Shown here in pieces: positions 1 to 11,838 of a DNA stretch of 48,660 nucleotides. Numbering within the stretch: the stretch's first letter is position 1; each line of letters starts with the position of its first letter. The notes below the pieces were generated by a model. That model was given only the letters and a program-made list of their open reading frames with translations. It made no database searches and was not told the DNA's origin. The DNA is from Theodoxus fluviatilis (lineage: Eukaryota > Mollusca > Gastropoda > Cycloneritida > Neritidae), in contig JAWQFJ010025453.1 of NCBI GenBank assembly GCA_034096865.1, positions 1 through 48,660 on the forward strand. Direction: 5' to 3'. The position numbers and the translations under genes are program-made.

Positions 1-48
1 AGTCATGGAAAAGTCATGGAATTTTGTATCTAAAAACCTGTACGAACC

Positions 49-93
49 CTGTCTCTCTGTCTCTCTGTCTCTCTGTCTGTCTCTCTCCGTCTC

Positions 94-182
<89 letters not shown>
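49..182. repeat. CT/CTGT microsatellite
   Basis: Pure pyrimidine tract of CTCTGT, CTGT and CT units on the + strand. It lies in the intron before the first visible Dicer exon. Confidence 0.9.
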
Positions 183-191
<9 letters not shown>

Positions 192-284
192 TTAAACATG
201 CTGATAATTGTCCATCATGTTGTTTACTTGTCATCATATCAACTGTCCAGGGCCATTGGCCCAAAGGAAATTAAAAACTTCAAA

Positions 285-652
<368 letters not shown>

Positions 653-726
653 ATAGCTACCACTATTGCAACCATTTACCTGCTACATCCTTCTGCCTCA
701 GCCAGCCATTTTTGAACCAAAGGCTC

Positions 727-727
<1 letters not shown>

Positions 728-770
<43 letters not shown>

Positions 771-821
771 TCTACTTGTATAGCGCATATATCCATACTG
801 CCGTATGCTCAAAGCGCTTGA
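728..821. repeat. (GAT)n microsatellite joined to a dispersed-repeat fragment
   Basis: (GAT)n runs to about 770 and is followed by a segment carrying TATAGCGCATATATCC and then GCTCAAAGCGCTT. The AGCGC...AGCGCT pair next to a trinucleotide repeat looks like the end of a dispersed element of the kind I associate with molluscs and other invertebrates. The family is not proven from this copy. Confidence 0.45.
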
Positions 822-1017
822 GCCGATGTTGAGGCTGTCTCTCAGTGTGTCGTGTCTCAAGTCAATGAGACCAGTATCCTGCTGCCAAGGCCAATTACAT
901 TGGCCAACGGCGCTAAGACTCTCGGCTCTCCACCATCTTCCTGCTTTAATTCAATGCTCCAAACGCAAGCACAGTGAAAGTCTTGCTCATGGTTTCCCCC
1001 TCCCCCACCGTTGCCAG
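822..1017 (+). other. Intron sequence before exon 1, no further feature
   Basis: Unique sequence ending in a C-rich polypyrimidine tract and the CCAG acceptor. No coding similarity seen. Confidence 0.5.
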
Positions 1018-1284
1018 GCTGGAGAAGGACCGGCCCCATGTGCTGGGCATCTCGGCGTCCTTGGTGGGGGCGAGATGTTCGGACCCCCAGGAGCTGCAGG
1101 CCACCATCCAGGGCCTTGAAGAGATGCTGCAGGCCAGGGCCGAGACCGCCATGCTGGTCATCTCGGAGCGCTATGGCTGCCATCCCCAGGAAGAGCTGGT
1201 GGTGTGTCCATCCGAGTGCCCTGCCCTCCGGCTGTCCCAGTTGCTGGAAAGCATCCTGGAGTGTGCAAGGGATTTCCTGTCCAG
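1018..1284 (+). CDS. DICER1: Dicer exon 1 in window: end of HEL1, start of HEL2i
   Basis: Codons 1-88 of the visible fragment, plus one leading and two trailing split bases. The acceptor is ...CCGTTGCCAG|G and the donor CCAG|GTAGCC. It encodes [16 protein letters not shown], which aligns with the human stretch around LGLTAS (helicase motif III), then a helical ...[21 protein letters not shown]... segment that leads into HEL2i. Translation past the donor meets TAG at once, which supports the boundary. The upstream helicase exons with motifs I and II are not in the window. Confidence 0.93.
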
Positions 1285-4200
1285 GTAGCCGAGTTGCTAC
1301 ATACATATGTGACTGCATGACAAACCACACCGGAACTGTTTTTGAGTAATGTTGTCTGTAGTTCCTCACACAAGTTTAGATTTAAGTATATGTGCTTTGA
1401 ACATGCTGTTTTCTCTGGAATTCGTCTTAATTACTCAATGATGTAGTGGTTGAAAAACTAAATTTGTTGTATTTTATGCTTTACCTGATTTATTCATGAA
1501 TGATTTACAAATGGTTCTGCAATGTGGAGACAATGAGTTGGTACCTTTGTGCCTATGTGCAAACATGGCCATCTTCTCAGTATTCTGAAGTGGGGATGTC
1601 GGCTGATCTGAACATGAAGCATTGACAGAGTCTTTGCACCAATAAGACTTTGATTAATTGCAGTTAGGCCTTTTGAGTTTTGGACATTGTCTGAAACTGA
1701 CTTTACTGTAGTCATGAGCAAAGCCTTGCAGTTACTGGCTAATAAAGAGAAGTACTGGAATGACCTTCTCTTTTTTTAGGCAACAAATAATGATGATGAT
1801 GATGATGATGATGATGGTGGTGACTGTTTTTACCTAAGTAAGCCTGAATGTTCCAGCTGCCGATTTTCGAGGGAGTTTGAGGAGTCGGGGGGTCGGGACC
1901 CAACCACGGAACCCCTGAATGCCATCAGTGAAACTCAGTGCATCCTGGAGGCCCTGGGGCCGTGGTGTGCCAGCAAGATTGCGGAGATCCTTGTCAGCCA
2001 TTTTGAAAAGATGGAGAAGTATGAGACCCATGACCTCCACAAGAAGTTCATCAGGTATGCACTGACTGACCTCTAGGACTGAAAATTAGTGCAGAGTGAA
2101 ATACCAACCCTCTGAACATTTTCTTGACTGTATGATGTAGTTTGAATGAATATGTTGTGATGGTGGAAGATATTTGTGTGTGTGTGGTTTTGTTGATGTG
2201 GTAATGATGTTTTTAATCACTACTCAAACATTTCCTTTGGAAGTAGTGCTAGGTTAATGTTATCAATTTTTAGGACAAATATTTTCCATGTAGTTTTGTT
2301 TGTTTGTTTTTTAATTTAAAAGAATTTCAATTACTTTTATTTTTTTTAGAAGGAATAAAGAGCTTGATGAGATGACTCAAAGTCCAGATGTCTTCAAATA
2401 GCTGAAGAGTGACATGATACTGAATGACAAGTACATTTAGTTGGTCAGGTGGATGGCTTCCTCACTCGCTGTAGAGCTCATGGGAGTCAGCCTTGAGGTT
2501 TGACAGCCGTTGTGTGGAGCAGGTAGCACTAGCCCAAGATGACAGATACATTTGACAATGTGCCGATAAGGGAAATGTGAGAGGGAACAGCCAGGACTTG
2601 GCTGCTAGCTTGGCTGTTGCAGCAATGGCAGCAATGGCAGCAATGGCAGCAATGGCAGCAATGGCAGCAATGGCAGCAATGGCAGCAATGGCAGCAATGG
2701 CAGCAATGGCAGCAATGGCAGCAGTGGCAGCAATGGCAGCAATGGCAGCAATGGCAGCAATGGCAGCAATGGCAGTAGTGGCAGCAATGGGCAGCAATGG
2801 CAGCAATGGCAGCAATGGCAGCAATGGCAGCAATGGCAGCAATGGCAGTAGTGGCAGCAATGGCAGCAATGGCAGCAATGGCAGCAATGGCAGCAATGGC
2901 AGCAATGGCAGTAGTGGCAGCAATGGCAGCAATGGCAGCAATGGGCAGCAATGGCAGCAATGGCAGTAGTGGGCAGCAATGGCAGCAATGGCAGTAGTGG
3001 GCAGCAATGGCAGCAATGGCAGTAGTGGGCAGCAATGGCAGCAATGGCAGTAGTGGGCAGCAATGGCAGCAATGGCAGCAATGGCAGCAATGGGCAGCAA
3101 TGGGCAGCAATGGCAATGGCAGCAATGGCAGCAATGGCAGCAATGGCAGCAATGGGCAGCAATGGCAGCAATGGGCAGAGAGGCAGTATGGAAAACTGTG
3201 TTCATGTTTATGTATCAACACTGTGTGAAACTGTCCTTTGTCCAAAGATCAGATTCACAGAGCTAAACATTTCTTTTTTATGTGTCCATAATAACAAGAT
3301 ACCATCTTATTGATGTCTCATATTCATGATCTTTGCAGGGTCACTCATCTGAGGTTGTATCATATTGTATTAAAAAAGGAACATCACTTTGATGATTATT
3401 TCATACAAATTGCATACCTCAATTCAGATCAGGGAAGTGTACCAGATAGGAATGGCAAGAATTATATAGTCTTCTTTCATACACAGGTACGCAGCCACTC
3501 AGCTCCGGATGATGACCATGCAGTTTGAGGCCAACTTCAACATCAGCTATGACGTCCAGAAGCTGCTGGAGTATGCCTCTCCCAAGGTCAGTACTAGTGT
3601 ACTGCTGTTCCTTCCTTGCATACCTCTCCTCACTGCTGCTTTCCCTTGAGGACTGTCTTTTCGGAATTTTGTGATTGACTCAGGGGGTTACAGAAAGGAA
3701 GGCGACTCAGTGGGTTACAGAAGGGAAGGTGACTCAGTAGGTTACAGAAGGGAAGGTGACTCAGTGGGTTACAGAAGGGAAGGTGACTCAGTGGGTTACA
3801 GAAGGGAAGGTGACTCAGTAGGTTACAGAAGGGAAGGTGACTCAGTAGGTTACAGAAAGGAAGGCGACTCAGTAGGTTACAGAAGGGAAGGTGACTCAGT
3901 AGGTTACAGAAGGGAAGGTGACTCAGTGGGTTACAGAAGGGAAGGTGACTCAGTAGGTTACAGAAAGGAAGGCGACTCAGTGGGTTACAGAAGGGAAAGC
4001 AACTCAGTAGGTTACAGAAGGGAAGGCGACTTGGGAGGGGTTACAGAAGAGAAAGCAACTCAGTAGGTTACAGAAGGGAAGGCGACTCAGTAGGTTACAG
4101 AAAGGAAGGCGACTCAGTGGGTTACAGAAGGGAAGGCGACTAGGTTACAGAAGGGAAGGCGACTCAGTAGGTTACAGAAGGGAAGGCGACTCAGTAGGTT

Positions 4201-7200
4201 ACAGAAGGGAAGGCGACTCAGTGGGTTACAGAAGGGAAGGCGACTCAGTGGGTTACAGAAAGGAAGGCGACTCAGTGGGTTACAGAAGGGAAGGTGACTC
4301 AGTAGGTTACAGAAGGGAAGGCGACTCTAGGTTACAGAAGGGAAGGCCACTCAGTAGGTTACAGAAGGAAAAGCGACTCAGGGGGTTACAGAAGGGAAGG
4401 CCACTCAGTAGGTTACAGAAGGAAAAGCGACTCAGTGGGTTACAGAAGGGAAGGCGACTCAGTAGGTTACAGAAGGGAAGGCGACTCTAGGTTACAGAAG
4501 GAAAGGTGACTCAGTAGGTTACAGAAGGAAAGGCGACTCAGTAGGTTACAGAAGGGAAGGCGACTCAGTGGGTTACAGAAGGGAAGGCAACTCAGTAGGT
4601 TACAGAAGGGAAGGTGACTCAGTAGGTTACAGAAAGGAAGGCGACTCAGTAGGTTACAGAAAGGAAGGTGACTCAGTAGGTTACAGAAAGGGAAGGCGAC
4701 TCAGTGGGTTACAGAAGGGAAGGTGACTCAGTGGGTTACAGAAGGGAAGGTGACTCAGTAGGTTACAGAAGGGAAGGCGACTCAGTGGGTTACAGAAGGG
4801 AAGGTGACTCAGTAGGTTACAGAAGGGAAGGTGACTCAGTAGGTTACAGAAGGGAAGGTGACTCAGTAGGTTACAGAAGGGAAGGTGACTCAGTAGGTTA
4901 CAGAAGGGAAGGTGACTCAGTAGGTTACAGAAGGGAAGGTGACTCAGTAGGTTACAGAAGGGAAGGTGACTCAGTAGGTTACAGAAGGGAAGGTGACTCA
5001 GTAGGTTACAGAAGGGAAGGTGACTCAGTAGGTTACAGAAGGGAAGGTGACTCAGTAGGTTACAGAAGGGAAGGTGACTCAGTAGGTTACAGAAGGGAAG
5101 GTGACTCAGTAGGTTACAGAAGGGAAGGTGACTCAGTAGGTTACAGAAGGGAAGGTGACTCAGTAGGTTACAGAAGGGAAGGTGACTCAGTAGGTTACAG
5201 AAGGGAAGGTGACTCAGTAGGTTACAGAAGGGAAGGTGACTCAGTAGGTTACAGAAGGGAAGGTGACTCAGTAGGTTACAGAAGGGAAGGTGACTCAGTA
5301 GGTTACAGAAGGAAAGGCGACTCAGTGGGTTACAGAAGGGAAGGCGACTCAGTGGGTTACAGAAGGGAAGGCACATGTCCCTATTTCATGCTAGAATGCA
5401 AATGCACAGGGGCCTCTGTTGCTTAAGCTGCTAGTGTCATAAAGATCATAGATTAATTGCAACACAGTTTGTTCCTCTGGCATTCATACCTACTCCTTCC
5501 CACCCTATTGCCTTTCACATTCAACTCTGCTGTGACGGCCCTGATGACAGGTCAGGAACAGAAGTGTGTCTCCTCTTTTCTGCCCCATGACTTTTGAACC
5601 TCTTGGCTGCATAGCTTGAGCTACCAGGACCAATTCAGTGGAAAATGTGTCACAGTTCATGCCATATTGGGCTCAAGGGAACTGAACTGGACCATTAGGC
5701 CTGACCCCTCGTGGGTTTGGGGTAAGAATTGACCCACCGCGTCTCCCTACGCGATTCACAAGAGGCGAATAACTAGGGACACCGTGACTTGAGATTAGCG
5801 TTTACTCTAAACTGTTCTAGTGATTTTCGTGCGTAATGACCTTATATAGCCTACAAGGCTGATGGGCCGTAAAACACCCTCCATCCATCCATCCATCCAT
5901 CCATCCATCCATCCATCCATCCATCCATCCATCCATCCATCCATCCATCCATCCATCCATCCATCCATTCACCCATCCATCCATCCATCCATCCATTCAT
6001 CCATCCATCCATCCATCCATCCATCCATCCATCCATCCATCCATCCATCCATCCATCCATCCATCCATCCATCCATCCATCCATCCATTAGGCCTGGTTG
6101 GTGCTCATGAAATATAATACAAATATTTTGACCTTCTGCTGTAGAGGGGTGTTTGAATTTAAGGAATTAATTGAGTGTATTTCCTTCTTCCTTTCATAGG
6201 TGCATTAAAAGATTTGTTGCATACACTGCTTTGAATCTGTATTTGTAAGTAGTGTTAACGTGCCATCAATTTTTACAATTATTCAATTTTTTCTTATTGA
6301 AATTCCAAACTATTCAAAATAATCATAATCTAAAAGAGACATAGCAGCCCTGGAACTTGGAGGCTGTAAGTGGAAACAGACTGCATGTGGCATCCAACTG
6401 TCACGATCAGGTCAGGCATGGGTTTTGTGCCCCACTCCTCAAAGAGGAACAACTTCCCACTGCAGGTGGGCAGTCTGGTGGAGCAGGTACGCCGCTACAA
6501 GACCAGCCTGGACTTCCAGATCATCAACGCAGACAGCCTTGGTGATGGCATGAGTGATGAGGACGACAATGACGACTCCACAGACTTCTCTGACGATGAC
6601 TCAGATGATGAAGAGGGCTCCAGGTCATCGAAGCAGATTCACATTGCTCGAATGAAGGAGCCAGACAGCCCAGGGCCTGAGGGCGAGAAAGTGGTGTCAA
6701 CCGCGGACTTGGTGGAGGAAAAAAAGATGGTCAGCATTGTGCTGGTCAAGCGGCGCTTCACTGCCTTCATCCTGAACAAGTTCATCGAGGAGGTGTGTGC
6801 CTGGGATGAGGAGCTGTGCTTTGTGCGCAGTGCCTACATCTCGGGCCAGGGCATCCGCACTGCAGTGGGGCGCAAGGATGCCAGCAAGTCCATCCGCAAG
6901 CAGGAGGAGACGCTGCGCAAGTTCCGCATGGGGGAGATTAACCTGCTCATCTCCACCAACGCCCTTGAGGAGGGTGTGGACATCCCCAAGTGCAACCTGG
7001 TCATCCGCTTTGATGTCCCTGAAGACTACAAGTCCTACACCCTCTCAAAGGTAGGCACTCCTTGCTGCACTGCTTGTCTAAGGTAGGCACTCCTTGCTCT
7101 ACTGCTTGTCTAAGGTAGGCACTCCTTGCTGCACTGCTTGTCTAAGGTAGGCACTCCTTGCTGCACTGCTTGTCTAAGGTAGGCGCTCCTTGCTGCACTG

Positions 7201-10200
7201 CTTGTCTGAGGTAGGCACTCCTTGCTGCACTGCTTGTCTGAGGCAGGCGCTCCTTGCTGCACTGCTTGTCTAAGGTAGGCACTCCTTGCTGCACTGCTTG
7301 TCTAAGTTAGGCACTCCTTGCTGCACTGCTTGTCTAAGGTAGGCGCTCCTTGCTGCACTGCTTGTCTAAGGTAGGCACTCCTTGCTGCACTGCTTGTCTG
7401 AGGTAGGCACTCCTTGCTGCACTGCTTGTCTGAGGTAGGCACTCCTTGCTGCACTGCTTGTCTAAGGTAGGCACTCCTTGCTGCACTGCTTGTCTAAGGT
7501 AGGCACTCCTTGCTGCACTGCTTGTCTGAGGTAGGCACTCCTTGCTGCACTGCTTGTCTAAGGTAGGCACTCCTTGCTGCACTGCTTGTCTAAGGTAGGC
7601 GCTCCTTGCTGCACTGCTTGTCTAAGGTAGGCACTCCTTGCTGCACTGCTTGTCTAAGGTAGGCACTCCTTGCTGCACTGCTTGTCTGAGGTAGGCACTC
7701 CTTGCTGCACTGCTTGTCTAAGGTAGGCACTCCTTGCTGCACTGCTTGTCTAAGGTAGGCACTCCTTGCTGCACTGCTTGTCTAAGGTAGGCACTCCTTG
7801 CTGCACTGCTTGTCTAAGGTAGGCACTCCTTGCTGCACTGCTTGTCTGAGGTAGGCACTCCTTGCTGCACTGCTTGTCTAAGGTAGGCACTCCTTGCTGC
7901 ACTGCTTGTCTAAGGTAGGCACTCCTTGCTGCACTGCTTGTCTGAGGTAGGCACTCCTTGCTGCACTGCTTGTCTAAGGTAGGCACTCCTTGCTGCACTG
8001 CTTGTCTAAGGTAGGCACTCCTTGCTGCACTGCTTGTCTGAGGTAGGCACTCCTTGCTGCACTGCTTGTCTAAGGTAGGCACTCCTTGCTGCACTGCTTG
8101 TCTAAGGTAGGCACTCCTTGCTGCACTGCTTGTCTAAGGTAGGCACTCCTTGCTGCACTGCTTGTCTAAGGTAGGCACTCCTTGCTGCACTGCTTGTCTA
8201 AGGTAGGCACTCCTTGCTGCACTGCTTGTCTAAGGTAGGCACTCCTTGCTGCACTGCTTGTCTGAGGTAGGCACTCCTTGCTGCACTGCTTGTCTAAGGT
8301 AGGCACTCCTTGCTGCACTGCTTGTCTAAGTTAGGCACTCCTTGCTGCACTGCTTGTCTAAGGTAGGCACTCCTTGCTGCACTGCTTGTCTAAGGTAGGC
8401 ACTCCTTGCTGCACTGCTTGTCTGAGGTAGGCACTCCTTGCTGCACTGCTTGTCTAAGGTAGGCACTCCTTGCTGCACTGCTTGTCTGAGGTAGGCACTC
8501 CTTGCTGCACTGCTTGTCTAAGGTAGGCACTCCTTGCTGCACTGCTTGTCTAAGGTAGGCACTCCTTGCTGCACTGCTTGTCTAAGGTAGGCACTCCTTG
8601 CTGCACTGCTTGTCTAAGGTAGGCACTCCTTGCTGCACTGCTTGTCTGAGGTAGGCACTCCTTGCTGCACTGCTTGTCTAAGGTAGGCACTCCTTGCTGC
8701 ACTGCTTGTCTAAGGTAGGCACTCCTTGCTGCACTGCTTGTCTGAGGTAGGCACTCCTTGCTGCACTGCTTGTCTAAGGTAGGCACTCCTTGCTGCACTG
8801 CTTGTCTAAGGTAGGCGCTCCTTGCTGCACTGCTTGTCTGAGGTAGGCACTCCTTGCTGCACTGCTTGTCTGAGGTAGGCACTCCTTGCTGCACTGCTTG
8901 TCTAAGGTAGGCACTCCTTGCTGCACTGCTTGTCTGAGGTAGGCACTCCTTGCTGCACTGCTTGTCTGAGGTAGGCACTCCTTGCTGCACTGCTTGTCTA
9001 AGGTAGGCACTCCTTGCTGCACTGCTTGTCTAAGGTAGGCACTCCTTGCTGCACTGCTTGTCTAAGGTAGGCGCTCCTTGCTGCACTGCTTGTCTAAGGT
9101 AGGCACTCCTTGCTGCACTGCTTGTCTAAGGTGGTTTTCAAGGTCAACAGCCCTAGATGCAGATAGGTTATGAGATACGAAGGTCGTTACTTCATTCATG
9201 CGTGATCTTGTAACAAGGGGCATGATTACAGTGCTTGTCATAAACTCGTGTAATTCTGAGAATGTTTTGTGTGGCTCAGCTGAGGTTCTAGGGTGGACTG
9301 TTAGACAAAGGAAAGATAGTTGTGGTGAAGGTAACATGGCTCTAAAATATAGGGTCAGTAGGTCAGCCTGAAAGTTTTGTTCTTTTTTCCCCATTTTAGA
9401 TGAGGCCACATTGAACATAAACCAGACTTTCTATCACTGGAAACACTTTTGAAATCTTAATTATTGGATTCTATGAGTGCTCGTAGGGTAGGAAAGATGG
9501 GACAGCACGCAGTTCATTGTTTGCCATCAATTTCTTTCTGTCCATGTTTTTTCCCCTTTTTTTTTGCATGATGGAAAACAAAAGTTTAGGATCAGCAGTA
9601 AAAGAAGGGGTTGGCTGGGTTACCATAACTACTACTATTTCGGGGTAGTTCAGGGTGAAGAGAGGACAGGGGAATTTCCTAGAGATTTCTGGCTTAAGCT
9701 CTCTGATAGTCATAGAAATGATCTCGGAGAGATTGGCGTATTGCTTGGGTTTGACAAGTGACAGACACATGTGTAAAGAGAGATGAATGCACAAGGAAAA
9801 ATGCACTCCAGGGGGTCCTGGGTTCTATCCCCACCTGAGGTCCAAAACTCTTGTTGTCTGTCCCATGCATGGTGTCTGGCTCCCTGTTAGGAACTCTCTG
9901 AGATGGGAATGACGGGGAAAGTCTGCTGCTGAGACTGATGTCCTGATGCATTTCTGCAACTGAAAAGAGCTTGTTCTTGTTCCAGGGTCGAGCCCGAGCG
10001 CGTGATGCCAGCTACATCATCTTGGTGGATGAAGACAGAGAAGAGGAATTCTCCACGAACCTGCAGACTTTCAAGGGCATTGAAAATGTGAGTAGAGGCC
10101 AGTCTACAGTTTTATGATAAAAGTATGTGACATCATTAACTCAATGACGACGCACCGCATCATATGATGCGGTGAGGTGAGCAACGGTTGACGACGCACC

Positions 10201-11800
10201 GCATCATATGATGCGGTGCGTATGTAAATTTCTTGTGCGTGTTGTAAGGGGCTCTTAACCAGTCGAGGTAGTCTAGTTCTCTTATAAGATAGTGAGGAAC
10301 ATTGTAGATCGTCTGTGTCTCTGAATTTGAAGAGGATAAGGCACTGCCAGACTTTGTTTACACATGTGGCAAGGGGCGATTTCAACGCTAAATCACAATG
10401 GCGTCGCGGCAGGACGATGAGGATGTTGTTGAAATCGCTATGAAAGAAGCATCAGATGAGAAGGACGATGTGATCCCTTTTTCCGAAGATGAAAAAGATG
10501 CAGTTTTAGAGGAGCAGATCATAGGTATAGTGCACGAACTGCTGACAGAAGAAGAGGAATCGGAAACTGATCCGTACACGCTGTCGGCTTAGAGTCGGCC
10601 TCACTCCAGTCGAACTAAATACAGGCACGCCAGACGGTACCCATCTTTGTTGCAATACTATATTCAAAATAAAATTAACGAGAGAATGACATTGATCTAC
10701 AAGGATAGAGGAGACAAAGAGCGTTCTAATGATGGCAACAGTTTTTCCATTGCTTGATTAGTATTTTTTCAGCAATTTCTGTTAAAATGCCCAGAAACAT
10801 GCGTCTCCAGTCAACACGAGCTAAAAATAGTGCCGTCTTCAATGAGTTAAATAAAAAGAAGCGATATGTTAATATTCTAGTGGAATCACTACTGGAGTAC
10901 ACAGGAATTTAAATTTCATAACGCTAGTTGGAAGGTTGGAGGCAGGAATAGGAAAGTTTGGTTTATTAATCATGGATGTATAATAAGATGAAATGTATCA
11001 ATGATTATTGGCTTTGAAATGTTGACAGAGTTGCAAGGAGACTATCTTGTGGATGGAGTTGATCTGAGGCCATCACGAGTTATCTCCCCTCATTTATCTT
11101 TGGAGGTGGGGGCGTTGCATAGACACCAGAAAGCCAAGATCATGCAAGAAATAATCTGGTGTCAACATGTGTCAACATGATGAAAGCAGATGTAAAGACA
11201 GTCAGATGTTAACACTTGTCGAGACTGGCCTATGCCTTGCGAGACCTTTCATCCATGCAACGCGGTCCTAATGTTGGCACATGTGACTTGGACTGTGATG
11301 ACTTCAATGTGATGATGACGTTGCAGGTTACAAATTGGGCGTGTATTGATTGATGATGTTGCAAGCATCAACTTGGACTTGCAGGTGATAACCTGGGTGT
11401 GGTTGTTGATGATGTTGCAAGCATCAACTTGGACTTGCAGGTGATAACCTGGGTGTGGTTGTTGATGATGTTGCAAGCATCAACTTGGACTTGCAGGTGA
11501 TAACCTGGGTGTGGTTGTTGATGATGTTGCAGGTGCTGCTGAAAAGGCAGCCAGAAGAGGAAGAGGAGGAAGAGCTGGAGGAGGAGGAAGAAGACCCTGA
11601 CTCCCTGATTGAACCCTACCCCAGTGACCCCACTCTACCCCAGGTCACCATGACAACGGCCATTGCCCTTGTAAACAGGTTGGTTTTGCCCCTTTTGAAT
11701 GGGGCATTTGATTTGTGAGTGTAATTTCATTTGAAATCTGATTGGAGGATTGATGTTCTGCCACTACTTCAACTTCTACTTCTACTACTGCCAACATCAA

Positions 11801-11838
<38 letters not shown>

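Noticed and set aside
2462..3245. Leu/Pro/Ala and Cys-His-rich frames on the minus strand
   Set aside because: Translations of the 9-bp intronic minisatellite in several frames, inside a Dicer intron.
4681..5426. Open frames of about 230-240 codons on both strands
   Set aside because: The 27-bp unit is a multiple of three without stops; intronic, with no independent gene signal.
7051..9130. CRISPR-like regular array
   Set aside because: Units are head-to-tail with no unique spacers, in a eukaryotic intron next to a Dicer exon.
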